Below, in pieces: positions 1 to 10,600 of a stretch of DNA of 64,000 bases (within the stretch, counting starts at the first letter, position 1; each line of letters starts with the position of its first letter). The stretch lies in assembly GCA_025800385.1 (NCBI GenBank), contig JAOXRS010000073.1, positions 27,662 to 91,661 of the forward strand, read 5' to 3'. Origin of the DNA: Candidatus Albibeggiatoa sp. nov. NOAA. Its GTDB lineage: Bacteria > Pseudomonadota > Gammaproteobacteria > Beggiatoales > Beggiatoaceae. A model generated the notes under the pieces. The model searched no databases. It was not told the DNA's origin and worked only from the letters and a program-made list of their open reading frames with translations. The translations under genes and the position numbers were made by a program.

Positions 1-2946
1 ATGTGGCAATACAATGGGGGTAGTAGGCTCAATCGTATGCTCTGTAAAATAAGTACGAATGGCTGAAATGCCTTGCTCTACAATCTCAGGCGGTGGGGTT
101 TGTAAAGGGTTATCTTCCAAATCAATATTGGTAGCATCATTAAGTTGTCCAATTTCAGGTGGCAAGGTTTCCAAATAGTTATTTTCTACACCTATATAAC
201 TAATATTATCTAACTGTCCAATTTCCGCAGGCAAAGCATACAACTGGTTATATTCTAAATGTAGCATATCTAAATTGCGTAATTGCCCTATTTCTGCTGG
301 CAAGGTTTGTAATTCATTGTGAGCTAAGCTTAATATATTTAAATTGCGTAACTGTCCAATTTCTGCTGGCAAGATTTGTATGTCATTACTACTGACATAA
401 AATGTATGCAATGCCGTCAACTGTCCAATTTCCACAGGCAGTTCTTTTAACTGATTAGAAACTAGATTTAAAACTTGTAAATGCTGTAGTTGACCGATTT
501 GTGTAGGCAATACGGTTAAATGATTATTATCGACATTAAGTTCTATCAAAGATTGTAGCTGTCCAATTTCCGTTGGCAGGCTGTGAAGCTGATTATATGA
601 TAAATCTAAATGCGTCAAATTCTGCAATTGGCCAATCTCAACAGGCAAAGTAGTCAGTGAAGCGTACTTCAAACTTAAATTAACCAAATTTTGTAATTGA
701 CCGATTTCAGCAGGTATAGCAGTGAGTTGAGAATATTGTAAATCCAAGTGAGTTAAATTTTCTAACTGAACAATCTCAACAGGCAGTTGTTCTAGTTCAG
801 AATGGGCGATGTCCAGAACAGTTAAGGTTTTAAGTTGCCCAATTTCTGGCGGTAATGCCTTTATACGTGCTTTAATCGTTAGGGTATCTAAATGAGGTAA
901 TTGAGTAATGGGAAGTAGAGACGTTATGTTTGAATTTTGTATCTTCAAGCTCAACTCAGTTAAGTTCGTTAGTTGTGCAAACTCAGATGGCAAATTAAAG
1001 TTTATGTCATAGTCGTAATTGAAAATATTGAGGTGGGTTAAATTTTTTAATTGCCCAATTTCTGCGGGTAATGCTGTAATTGAACTATACAAATTTAAAT
1101 GGGTTAAAGCTGATAACTGGGTAATAACAATAGGTAAGGTTTTAACCTCACTTGTAAAACTTACATCTAAAATAGCTAAATTTTGTAGCTGATTTAATTC
1201 TGTGGGTAGAGATTGAATCAAATTAGATGATATGAATAATTCAGTCAATTTCTTCAGGTTGCCAATCTCAGGCGGTAAAGTGGTTAGTTGGTTTATTCCA
1301 GTACGAAAAAGCGTTAAATTTTGTAACTGCCCAATTTCGGCTGGCAAGCTGGTTAATTGATTATGATTAATATCAAGGCTTTCCAAATGGCTTAACTGCA
1401 TAATCTCTAGCGGTAGAGTTGCAAAATAATTATTATTTATGTTGAGGGTTTCTAAACGATTTAGTTGCCCCATTTCGGTTGGTAAGGCGGTTAATTCATT
1501 ATGACTAATATCAATATGCTTTAAATGGCTTAGTAATCCAATTTCAGGTGGCAAACTGGTTAATTTACAGTGATTCATAGTAAGGTCTTCCAAGTGACCC
1601 AATTGCTCCATAAATGATGATAGATTGACCAATGGTTGCCCACTTATATCTAATACTTTCAATGCTGTTAACGCGCTTAAGTCAGTATCTAAAGTTTTTA
1701 ATTCATTGTTTTTTAAATTTAAAGTGTGCAGGGCTGTGAGCTGAGTGATTACAGGTGGGAATTTCTCAAATTGGTTATATGATAAATCTAATATCTGTAA
1801 ATGTTTAAGTTGACTCAGTTCTAATGGCAACTCACGTAATCGTTCAGCTCTAGGTCTATAGTGCGCTACATTAAGAACACGTAATTGTTTAAGCTCTGCA
1901 ATTTTGGGGTGAACCTCTAATAGTGTGGTCTCATAAAATGAAAGTTTGAGTAGGTGCTTTAGTTTGAATACAGTTTCAGGGATTTGGGTTATATCTAACC
2001 TTTCTAACATCAACCCAACAACTCTATTTTGTTCATCCAACACATAACCCGTAAATGTCACAGGATCACGAAAAAAGAAAAAACCGCTGGGTACAAACGT
2101 TCTAGTTGTTATCGCATCCAATTCCATAGTATCGGTCAAATCAGTCAATTGAATCCCTAACTCTTGTTCTAATTGTTCGATAATGTCTAAGTCAGATAAT
2201 GTTTGTGCTGCGTCAGCTTCCCAAATATACTCTCTTGTTCCATCAGTATTAACCCATTCAGCCGATGCCAAAGGTTTTGATGCACCGATCGATTGATAAT
2301 AATCGCCAAAAAAGCTGTTTAACTGAATTTCGCTTGGCGCATCTATATCAAATGACACAAAGGTTTGTGCTGCATTCGGTTCATTCCAACCAATCACTGC
2401 ATTTAATAAAAAGTGATCGCCTTGTGTGACTAGGCCAACTTGAGCTGCTAAGCTATCTGCACTGCCGAGTTCTACAATATATTGTCCTGCTTCTAATGGT
2501 GGCGTGGTGTATTGTTGTCCTGATTGCTTAATGGCAGGTGGTAAAAAACCTCTGCGATTGCCATTCACAACTTTATATATAAAGAGCTGTAATGGTCTTG
2601 CTGCATCTGTGTAGTTATAAGGTGTGAATTGAATGGTTTGAGGTTCTGAAATTGAAAAAACAACGGTATGTTGTGTTTCATTGGCTGTTTGGGTGTGTGA
2701 GCCTGTAGCCACTTGTTGAAATGGGACTGGGGTGTTGAGTTCAGATTGAACAGATAAATCAAATCCGATGACACCTGCTTTCCCCTCATCGGGTAATGAT
2801 ATATTAACGATGTAATTCCCTGTTTTATCTAGTTTTAGATTGTGAGTACACTGGTTTACCGTACAATCATCTGCTTTAAGCAATACACTGCTCACGCACA
2901 AATACAGCAGCACACTGTAAATGTACCAAGGTCTACGAGTTGTCAT
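1..2946 (-). CDS. Secreted leucine-rich repeat protein, 3' end beyond the window
   Basis: The frame is open for 982 codons from its ATG to the left edge; I read every codon and found no stop. The start has the family signal peptide (RRPWYIYSVLLYLC), followed by C28 and C33 in a C-x2-N-x-C motif and a beta-rich module of about 200 residues. A short linker (LSDLDIIEQLEQELGI) leads into about two dozen LRRs of roughly 23 residues (LPxEIGQLxxLxxLxL). Near the left edge comes the cap PPPEIVEQGISAIRTYF, after which the frame continues, so another block or a tail may follow. Export is inferred from the signal peptide. The ligand is unknown; LRRs generally bind proteins. Confidence 0.85.
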   Translation of the reverse strand, partial: MTTRRPWYIYSVLLYLCVSSVLLKADDCTVNQCTHNLKLDKTGNYIVNISLPDEGKAGVIGFDLSVQSELNTPVPFQQVATGSHTQTANETQHTVVFSISEPQTIQFTPYNYTDAARPLQLFIYKVVNGNRRGFLPPAIKQSGQQYTTPPLEAGQYIVELGSADSLAAQVGLVTQGDHFLLNAVIGWNEPNAAQTFVSFDIDAPSEIQLNSFFGDYYQSIGASKPLASAEWVNTDGTREYIWEADAAQTLSDLDIIEQLEQELGIQLTDLTDTMELDAITTRTFVPSGFFFFRDPVTFTGYVLDEQNRVVGLMLERLDITQIPETVFKLKHLLKLSFYETTLLEVHPKIAELKQLRVLNVAHYRPRAERLRELPLELSQLKHLQILDLSYNQFEKFPPVITQLTALHTLNLKNNELKTLDTDLSALTALKVLDISGQPLVNLSSFMEQLGHLEDLTMNHCKLTSLPPEIGLLSHLKHIDISHNELTALPTEMGQLNRLETLNINNNYFATLPLEIMQLSHLESLDINHNQLTSLPAEIGQLQNLTLFRTGINQLTTLPPEIGNLKKLTELFISSNLIQSLPTELNQLQNLAILDVSFTSEVKTLPIVITQLSALTHLNLYSSITALPAEIGQLKNLTHLNIFNYDYDINFNLPSEFAQLTNLTELSLKIQNSNITSLLPITQLPHLDTLTIKARIKALPPEIGQLKTLTVLDIAHSELEQLPVEIVQLENLTHLDLQYSQLTAIPAEIGQLQNLVNLSLKYASLTTLPVEIGQLQNLTHLDLSYNQLHSLPTEIGQLQSLIELNVDNNHLTVLPTQIGQLQHLQVLNLVSNQLKELPVEIGQLTALHTFYVSSNDIQILPAEIGQLRNLNILSLAHNELQTLPAEIGQLRNLDMLHLEYNQLYALPAEIGQLDNISYIGVENNYLETLPPEIGQLNDATNIDLEDNPLQTPPPEIVEQGISAIRTYFTEHTIEPTTPIVLPH

Positions 2947-2982
2947 AATGCTGATTCCAAAAAGATTAAAGGATTGCATTAA

Positions 2983-3010
2983 GGTATAGACCAGAATTCA
3001 ATAAAAGCAA
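2983..3010 (-). promoter_or_regulatory. Sigma70-like promoter of a secreted LRR gene
   Basis: On the minus strand TTGCTT lies 16 bases from TATACC, followed by TTAATGCAATCC, about 35 bases upstream of the ATG. The same block precedes four other secreted LRR genes in the window, where the -35 is TTGCAA. Conservation in otherwise diverged flanks supports a promoter; no transcript start is known. Confidence 0.6.
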
Positions 3011-3080
3011 ATTTTTGGAATGATAAGTTATGAATGATGAGTGATGAATTTAGAACAAGATGACATAGGTTTCAGTCAAC

Positions 3081-5432
3081 CTATCCTTTGTTTTGAAACA
3101 TTGCCAGCATTTGTGCTTGTTGCTCTGGCGTGAGATTGGCAAGTTGTTGAGCTAATTGTTGTTGCACGTTATCACCTTGATTGATATTACTGTTTTCGAT
3201 ATTGCCTGCATTATTAAAGTTTCGATTGTCATTATAAATATGAACCCCTGGTAAATTACCTAATTTAACTCGCTTTAATTCATCTTGTTCAAATACGCCT
3301 TCGAGTAAGCTTTTCACGCCCACAGTTTTTAAATCTTTTTCACATTTGATTTTTGGTTCAGCTTTATCGATGTATTTTTGTAGCAATGTAAATTCGTAAA
3401 AATGTGGTTGGCTGGAATCTTTGCAATCATCACAATGGCACGGAATCATTTCATCGACTTCGATATTTTTAAACCATTTTTTGTGAATCTCGCGGACTTC
3501 TTCACGAATTTTACGTAGTAAATATTTACGTTCGTTGGGATTACCACACACTGCAATATCGATTACGTTTAAGCCATTGCGGTTATTTTCATCTTCAATC
3601 ACTTGGGCTTGGCAGCCGTTGTCAGTTAATACTACGCCTTTGCGCCACACCAGTTGTTTATCATTTTGTTTTAGGATCAGGTCGTGTAAACGCACGATTA
3701 AGCGGGCTAAAATCCCTTCGGGCATGAATTTGTATTGAAATCGAAAGTTTAAATTCTCTTTTGAATCCCAGTCATAGATTGGTGCGGTTTCTGGGAGCAG
3801 TTGCGGGGTGATATAAGCATCATCAGATTCGCAGGTCAGCGGGTAACAGATTTCGAAGCTGTCGGCTTTCATCAAGTTAAACAATTTATTGCGTTCGGCA
3901 TGGTTGTATTTTTCCCAAATGTTGTCCAAGTATTGGCGGGTAAATTTGCCGTGCGCGTTTGCTACTTGTTTGTCGGTAAGCACGCTGTATACCGCATCAA
4001 CTGCCCATTGTGGTTTTAGGATAATGAAGTCGTATAAGTCGGAATTATTTTGAAAATGCAGAATACTACCGAGTTTGTGTAAGTAGCCACTGAGATTAAG
4101 TTGGCTCTCTTCTTCATCAATGCCGTGCTGTTGGCAAATCTGTTGGAATTCGCTTAAGCAAATATGGTCTTTATTTAGTTCACGTAAGGCTTCGCGGATC
4201 GGTTGCCATTGTTTGGGGAGTTGATTGCCGACGTGGCGCAGTTGGGTTAAGGCTTTTTGGATGGTTTCGCGTAGCAGTTGGAAGCGTGTGTCATTTTCAG
4301 ACAGGTCAACATCGCATTGTTTAATATCGAGTTCGGGATAGTGTTTTTGGTATAGCTTTGAGTCAAAGTTGCTGACAGATTTGTGTTGTTTGTCGTTCAG
4401 CATCACGATGATGGGGCTATAAAAATTGTCTTCTTTGCTGAGCAAGCGAATGATTTTAAACCAGTAGGGAAAGCGGGTATTTTGTTCACGGTTATCGGAG
4501 ACAAGAATATATAGTGCGCTGGGGGTGAGAAAAAATTGATGGGTCATGTATTGGATTTCTTGGCCACCAAAGTCCCAAATGTTGGCTTTAAAGGTAATAT
4601 CTGGATTGTCTTCAAGCGGAAATGACCAACCTTCACGCACTTCAATACCAAGAGTGGAATCAGAGGGTTGTGGCACTTCATAATTTGGATCAAACAGTTT
4701 TTCCATTAAGGTGGTTTTGCCTGCACCGCCTTCACCGACGACAATTAATTTGGCTTCATACAGTTTTTCAGTGCCACCTTGTTGTTCGATTTGTTTAAAA
4801 TAGTCCAGAATGGCTGCTTTGCCTTGTTCAATGAATTCTTGGGGTGGTTCAGTGATAGGGCAACCATTGATGATTAAGCCTGTTAAAACCCAGCCTGTTT
4901 TTACTTTTAACCCTCGTTCAATCAAAGGCAGTAAATTTTTTAAGCTATATATAGATTCATTATTGCTTAAATCTAATTTTTGTAATTTGGTTAAAGTGGC
5001 CAAAGGCGAGACATCGCTCAATTGATTGCATCCAAGGTCTAAAGAAGTTAAGCCAGTTAAAGCGGCCAAAGGCGAGACATTGCTCAATTGATTGCGTTCA
5101 AGATATAAAGAAGTTAAGCCAGTTAAAGCTGCCAAAGGCGAGATATCGTACAATTGATTACGTTCAAGATATAAAGAAGTTAAGCCAGTTAAAGCTGCCA
5201 AAGGCGAAACATTGCTCAATTTATTGTTATATAAATTTAATGAAGTTAAGCCAGTTAAAGCTGCCAAAGGCGAGACATCACTCAATTTATTACCAGATAA
5301 ACTCAATTCCTCCAACCAATCCAACTCAAGCAACTCAGGTGGCAATTCCGTCAAATTACAAAAGTCTAAATCCAAATAGGTTAAACGCTTTTGTTTTGCC
5401 TCTGCAATCCTCTGTAATGCTTTTTCTGACAT
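3081..5432 (-). CDS. Roco protein: LRR-ROC-COR GTPase
   Basis: 783 residues. The N-terminus matches the cytoplasmic LRR family (MSEKALQRIAEAKQ), followed by about six SDS22-like LRRs (residues 40-160) and the hinge EPPQEFIEQGKAAILDYF. The ROC GTPase domain has a P-loop GEGGAGKTT at 233-241 and a switch motif DFGGQ at 287-291. Where NKxD is expected the protein reads NDKQ (346-349), so guanine specificity may be altered. A COR region follows, with a Cys/His cluster (CHCDDC then PHFYEF) typical of bacterial Rocos. The last 50 residues are Asn-rich (NIENSNINQGDN) then Gln-rich. Roco proteins are GTP-regulated dimers, usually signalling scaffolds; the partner here is unknown. The start is preceded by a GGAAATGG ribosome site. 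Confidence 0.93.
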   Translation of the reverse strand: MSEKALQRIAEAKQKRLTYLDLDFCNLTELPPELLELDWLEELSLSGNKLSDVSPLAALTGLTSLNLYNNKLSNVSPLAALTGLTSLYLERNQLYDISPLAALTGLTSLYLERNQLSNVSPLAALTGLTSLDLGCNQLSDVSPLATLTKLQKLDLSNNESIYSLKNLLPLIERGLKVKTGWVLTGLIINGCPITEPPQEFIEQGKAAILDYFKQIEQQGGTEKLYEAKLIVVGEGGAGKTTLMEKLFDPNYEVPQPSDSTLGIEVREGWSFPLEDNPDITFKANIWDFGGQEIQYMTHQFFLTPSALYILVSDNREQNTRFPYWFKIIRLLSKEDNFYSPIIVMLNDKQHKSVSNFDSKLYQKHYPELDIKQCDVDLSENDTRFQLLRETIQKALTQLRHVGNQLPKQWQPIREALRELNKDHICLSEFQQICQQHGIDEEESQLNLSGYLHKLGSILHFQNNSDLYDFIILKPQWAVDAVYSVLTDKQVANAHGKFTRQYLDNIWEKYNHAERNKLFNLMKADSFEICYPLTCESDDAYITPQLLPETAPIYDWDSKENLNFRFQYKFMPEGILARLIVRLHDLILKQNDKQLVWRKGVVLTDNGCQAQVIEDENNRNGLNVIDIAVCGNPNERKYLLRKIREEVREIHKKWFKNIEVDEMIPCHCDDCKDSSQPHFYEFTLLQKYIDKAEPKIKCEKDLKTVGVKSLLEGVFEQDELKRVKLGNLPGVHIYNDNRNFNNAGNIENSNINQGDNVQQQLAQQLANLTPEQQAQMLAMFQNKG

Positions 5433-5450
5433 GATGCCATTTCCATTTGG

Positions 5451-5579
5451 TTGTCTGAATCAGGATTTTCAAGATGTAAGGATAAACAGGATGAGATTGT
5501 AGAAGAGCCTAAGATTTGTGGCAATACTTTAAATTTAATTCTGGAAATCCTTTAATCCTGTGAATCCCGATTCAGACAA
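5451..5579. repeat. Imperfect inverted repeat with TTGTCTGAATC / GATTCAGACAA ends
   Basis: The left end reads TTGTCTGAATCAGGATTTTC and the right end is its near complement, AATCCTG...GATTCAGACAA, enclosing about 85 bases with repeated AGGAT/ATCCT words. Partial copies lie at 13923-13953 and 38138-38204. It sits between the Roco gene and the next LRR gene. It looks like a dispersed intergenic palindromic repeat; no transposase is present. Confidence 0.6.
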
Positions 5580-5626
5580 TGAACAAGATTAAAGCATCCT
5601 GCCCACTTAATCCCTTTCAAAAACAA

Positions 5627-7450
5627 TTACTGATTAGCAAAATATTTTCGAATGGCTGGAATGCCCTGCTGAGCAATATCAAGTGGAGGGCTGATTAACT
5701 GTGTATTGCCTCCAATATATAAGCGCAAATCATCACGCAAATTGCCCATTTCAGGCGGTAATGCAGTAAGCTGATTGTTGCTCAGATTTAAATAGGTCAG
5801 ATTTTGTAATAAGCCAATTTCTGCAGGCAGGGTTTGTAACTGATTACGATCCAGCACTAACTTTGTTAAATTTGATAATTGACCAATCTCTGCTGGCAAA
5901 CTTGTTAATTGATTCTGCCTCGCATTGAGATAAGTCAGATTTTGTAATTGTGCCACGTTAGGCGATAACGCACTGATTTGATTGTTAGATAAATGTAGTT
6001 CGGACAAACTAGGTAACGCATACAAACTATCAGGCATGGAAGTAAAGTCGTTATAAGATAAATCTAGTATTTGTAATTGCGTCAACTGGCCAAAACTAGC
6101 AGGTAACGTTGTAAGATGATTATTGTATGCAATCAGCTCCGTTAACTGAGGTAATTGACTAATTCCTTCAGGCAATTCATACAAATAATTATGTACTAGA
6201 TTAAGATGTTGTAAATTTACTAATTGATTTATTTCAGATGGAATATCCACCCGTTCTACATTGACATAGGCCGAACGTAAATCTAATGTTTGTAATTGGG
6301 TCAATTGAAGTATGGCGATGGGAAATTGGCTAAGATAATTCGAGCTTAAGTCTAATGTAGTTAAATCTTTAAGTTGACCTATTTCAGTTGGAATATCAGT
6401 TATATTAGCTTGATTTAAAATAAGTGTTGATAGATGTGTAAGCAATGGAACTAAAGGTGGGAAGGATTGTTCCTTAGCAGTACCAACATTAAAGTGATTT
6501 CCAAGACTTAATGCAATCACATTATTTTTATCATCGATATCATACTTCTGACCTACTTCACTTCCTACCCATGTTGTATAATTTCGAGTAGCAATATTAT
6601 CAATGTCAACGCGGGTTGATGCCTTAAGTTGTCTTGCTATTTCTAAATCAGACAGTGACGTTTGCCATACAGTTTGTCGTTCACCAACAGCATTGATAAA
6701 GTCAACATGAATTAGGGGCTGGGTCGAACCTTGCCTTCTATCATCATTAATGAATGTATCACTGAATGACAAATCAAATTGCACCGTGCTGGGTTGTAAC
6801 AGGGAAAATGAGATAAAACCCTCAGGTGAATCAGGGTCTATCCAACCGCCATTGCTAATACTAGACAATTGATGAGCTTGTACTGATAAACCTGTGTGAA
6901 GCTTACTTTCTTTATAATAGTAATGGCTTAATTCTTTATTTGGGTTGGCAATCTCAGCAGTATAAAGCCCCGCCTCTAACAAAGGTGTCACAAGTGTTTG
7001 CTCAGGATTAACTAAAGTAGGTTCATAAATAGCCATTTTTTCCGTTTCTGTGTGACGATATAAAGCGGCCAATACAGCTTGCTGGTTATCGTCATAGTTA
7101 TAAGGGGTTAAGCTCACAGTTTGAGGTTCAGAAAGACGGAATGTTGTCCAGCTTGTTGAAATATCAATAACCCTGCTTGTGTTGCTCGTTTGTAATGCAG
7201 CTGCTCCCGTATTAATACTTTGTAATGCAACAGGTTGATTGTCTGCAGAATAAACTGACACTGCCAATTTCCACATACCTCGTCCCCCAGACTCAGGTAA
7301 TGAAACTTTGACCAAATAATAGCCAGCTTGGTTAAAAGGCACAGTGTACTGGCATTGATTAAGGCTGCATTCATCAGCGTGAAGCAATAAAGGGCTTATG
7401 CACAAATACAGCAATACACTGTAAATGTACCAAGGTTTTTGAATTGTCAT
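5627..7450 (-). CDS. Secreted LRR protein (607 aa)
   Basis: The signal peptide (QKPWYIYSVLLYLC...LLLHA) is followed by C28/C33 in C-x2-N-x-C and a beta-rich module to about residue 270 (motifs LVKVSLPESG, SEPQTVSLTPY, EAGLYTAEI, GGWIDPD). About eleven 23-residue LRRs of the LPxEIGQLxxL type follow. The protein ends SPPLDIAQQGIPAIRKYFANQ, the common C-terminal cap. It is the smallest complete single-block member of the secreted family here and so a useful reference. It probably acts in the periplasm or at the cell surface. It has its own copy of the family promoter. No enzyme motif or outer-membrane anchor is visible. Confidence 0.87.
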   Translation of the reverse strand: MTIQKPWYIYSVLLYLCISPLLLHADECSLNQCQYTVPFNQAGYYLVKVSLPESGGRGMWKLAVSVYSADNQPVALQSINTGAAALQTSNTSRVIDISTSWTTFRLSEPQTVSLTPYNYDDNQQAVLAALYRHTETEKMAIYEPTLVNPEQTLVTPLLEAGLYTAEIANPNKELSHYYYKESKLHTGLSVQAHQLSSISNGGWIDPDSPEGFISFSLLQPSTVQFDLSFSDTFINDDRRQGSTQPLIHVDFINAVGERQTVWQTSLSDLEIARQLKASTRVDIDNIATRNYTTWVGSEVGQKYDIDDKNNVIALSLGNHFNVGTAKEQSFPPLVPLLTHLSTLILNQANITDIPTEIGQLKDLTTLDLSSNYLSQFPIAILQLTQLQTLDLRSAYVNVERVDIPSEINQLVNLQHLNLVHNYLYELPEGISQLPQLTELIAYNNHLTTLPASFGQLTQLQILDLSYNDFTSMPDSLYALPSLSELHLSNNQISALSPNVAQLQNLTYLNARQNQLTSLPAEIGQLSNLTKLVLDRNQLQTLPAEIGLLQNLTYLNLSNNQLTALPPEMGNLRDDLRLYIGGNTQLISPPLDIAQQGIPAIRKYFANQ

Positions 7451-7487
7451 AATGCATTTTCCACAAAAATAAAAAGGATTGCATTAA

Positions 7488-7515
7488 GGTATAGACTAGA
7501 ATCCAATAATTGCAA
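7488..7515 (-). promoter_or_regulatory. Sigma70-like promoter of a secreted LRR gene
   Basis: TTGCAA, 16 bases, TATACC on the minus strand, then TTAATGCAATCC, about 37 bases before the ATG. It is nearly identical to the blocks before the other secreted LRR genes. Confidence 0.62.
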
Positions 7516-7568
7516 GCAGGCTGTTAATGATAAATGATGAGTGATGAATTTCGAACAAAATACACAAT

Positions 7569-7608
7569 GGATAGGCAGGATTAAAATAGACTATTTATCC
7601 TGCCATCC
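7569..7608 (-). repeat. Intergenic stem-loop, possible terminator
   Basis: GGATAGGCAGGAT pairs with ATCCTGCCATCC over 12 base pairs with one bulged A. It starts about 15 bases after the stop of the 1974-residue LRR gene. The following bases are T-rich but not a clean T run, so termination is possible rather than shown. Related stem-loops lie in the same position relative to other LRR genes. Confidence 0.5.
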
Positions 7609-7622
7609 TATTCAAACCTCCA

Positions 7623-10600
7623 CTATTGCTGCCCACTCTCATTTGTAAAATATTGGCGAATAGCTGGAATGCCCTGTTGAGCAATATCCAATGGTGGTTG
7701 TGTGAGCGGGTTATCATCTATCAACAAACTTAAGCGGTAAGGCAAATTCCCAAACTCAAACGGTAAAGTCGTCAACTGATTGTTGTTTAACTTTAAGGTA
7801 TATATACTCAAATTGCCCATTTCCGATGGAATAGTCATCAATTGATTATTGTTTAAAGCTAGATCGGTTAAGCTTGATAAGTTACCAAGCTCAGGTGGCA
7901 AACTCGTCAATTGATTATTGTTTAAAGCTAACTTACTTAAGTTTGGTAAATTGCCAAATTCAGGCGGCAAGCTCGTCAACTGATTATAGCCTAAATAGAG
8001 TTCTGTTAAGCTTAGTAAATTGCCAAATTCAGGCGGTAAACTCATCAACTGATTCTCTCTTAAATAGAGTTCTGTTAAGCTTGGTAAATTGCCAAATTCA
8101 GGCGGTAAGCTCGTCAACTGATTATTGTTTAAATCTAACCAATCTAAGCTAGGTAAGTTGCCAAATTCAGGTGGCAAAGCTGTCAACTGATTATTACTTA
8201 AAATTAACGATTTCAACTTTGGTAAATTGCCAAATTCAGGTGGCAAAGCCGTCAATTGATTATTGTATAAATTCACCCAATCTAAACGTTGTAAGTTGCC
8301 AAATTCAGACGGTAAACTGGTCAATTGATTACTCCTTAAATCTAACCAACCTAAGCTTTGTAAGTTGCCAAACTCAGACGGCAAGCTGGTCAATTGATTA
8401 CTTCTTAAATCTAATCTTTTTAAACTTTGCAAGTTGCCAAATTCAGGCGGCAGACTTGTCAATTGATTATATTCTAAGTGGAGTTCTACTAAGCTTGATA
8501 AGCTCCCCAATTCAGCAGGTAAACTGGCCAACTGATTATAGTCTAAATAGAGTTCTGCTAAGCTTGGTAAATTGCCAAATTCAGAGGGCAAAGCTGTTAA
8601 TTGATTATAGTCTAAATAGAGTTTTATTAAGCTCGGTAAATTACCAAATTCAGGGGGTAAACTGGTCAATTGATTATTTTCTAAATAGAGCTTTGTTAAA
8701 CTCGGTAAATTGCCAAATTCAGGTGGTAAAGTCGTCAATTGATTATTTTTTAAATTAAGCTCTGTTAAGCTCGGTAAATTGCCAAATTCAGAGGGCAAAG
8801 TCGTCAATTGATTATCTCTTAAATAGAGTGTTGTTAAGTTTGATAAGTTCCCAAATTCAGAAGGTAAAGTCGTCAATTGATTATTTCTTAAATAGAGTTC
8901 TGTTAAGCTTGGTAAACTGCCAAACTCAGGCGGTAAACTCACCAATTGATTATATTCTAACTGTAACAATGTTAAGCTCGGTAAGTGCCCAAATTCAGGC
9001 GGCAAAGTCGTCAGCTGATTATGATCTAAATAGAGTTCTGTTAAGTTTGGTAAATCTCCAATTTCAGGTGGTAGAGCTGTTAATTGGTTAGATATTAGGT
9101 TTAGCCTAGATAATTGTGGTAAATTGCCAAATTCAGATGGTAAAGTGGCTATTTGATTATCATTTAAATCTAGCCAAATTAAGCTTTTCATATAGCCAAT
9201 TTCAGCAGGTAACGTTGTTAATCTGTTACTAAACAGTAGTAAATCTCTTAAACTTTGTAAGTCACCTATTTCAGCAGGCAAAGCTGTCAATTGATTCCCC
9301 TGTAAAAGCAACTTTGTCAAACTTTGTAATTGTCCAATTTCAGATGGTAAGCTGGTTAACCTGTTACGGTGCAAATATAACTCTCGTAGAGTTTGCAAAT
9401 TCCCAATTTCTGGTGGCACACTTGTCAACTGATTGTTATATAAAAGTAGAGTAATTAAGCTTTTTAAATTGCCAATTTCGGATGGTAAACTCGTTAGTGC
9501 GTTATTACTTATCTGTAGATGCATTAGGTTTTGTAAGTTACCAATTTCTGGTGGTAAAGTCGTCAACTGGTTTCTATATAAAGCTAAAGATTTTAAACTT
9601 TGCAATTGGCCGATTTCAGGAGAAAGTTCGATAAACTTATTATGGCTTAAGTTAAGCTTTTCCAAATGTTTTAAAGCCGAAAGGTATCGAGGAATATAAG
9701 TTAAAGATAAATCAGACAAATCTAACTCAATCACTTGCTGTTGCGCATTTGTGGTAAAACGTTGCTGTAGATTTTCTCTAATAATTGAGCTGATCTGATT
9801 GATAACCTCCAAGTCCGTTGCACTATCTTCTGGTGGATTAAAATAGTTACGAATCGCGGGAGCACTATTCCAAGATAAGTCAGGTAACGAGGGTATATTG
9901 ATAGGATTATTCCATAAATACAGCTCTTTTAAGCTTTGTAATTGCGCTAACTCAGGTATCAGATTTTGTAACTGATTATCTTGTAAATGCAAATGGGTTA
10001 AGTTTTGCAACTGACCAATTTCAGTGGGTAAAGCTGCTATTTGGTTGCCCTGTAAATTTAACCAAGTTAAGTTTTGTAATTGCCCAATTTCAGCGGGTAA
10101 AGCTGCTATTTGATTCCCATTAAAATACAGCACTTCCATATTTTGCAATTGCCCAATTTCAGCAGGTAACCCCGTTAATTGATTATCCTGCACATGTAAC
10201 TCTGTTAAGTTTTGCAACTGCCCAATTTCAGCGGGTAATGTTGTTAATAGATTATTTTTTAAAAACAACCCTTCTAAGTTCTGCAACTGTCCAATTTCAG
10301 CAGGTAATGCTGTTAACTGATTGTTATGCAAATCAAATAATTTCAAGCTTTGCAATTGCCCAATATCAGTGGGTAACGTTGTCAACTGATTATCATGTAA
10401 ATGCAACTCTGTTAAACGCTGCAAGTTACCAAACCCAAATGGCAAGCTTGTTAGCTGATTATTTTCTAAATAAAGCTCTGTTAAACTCGGTAAATTTCCG
10501 AACTCAGGCGGTAAAGTCGTCAGTTGATTTTTTCTTGCATATAGCTTAATTAAGCTTGGTAAATTCCCAAATTCAGGCGGTAAACTTTGTAACGGATTAG

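Noticed and set aside
2565..2789. Small minus-strand frame inside the first LRR gene
   Set aside because: It is in another frame of a gene that is open from its ATG to the window edge.
8171..8758. Plus-strand repetitive frames over the 1974-residue LRR gene
   Set aside because: Antisense artefacts of the 69-base repeats, with no known domain.
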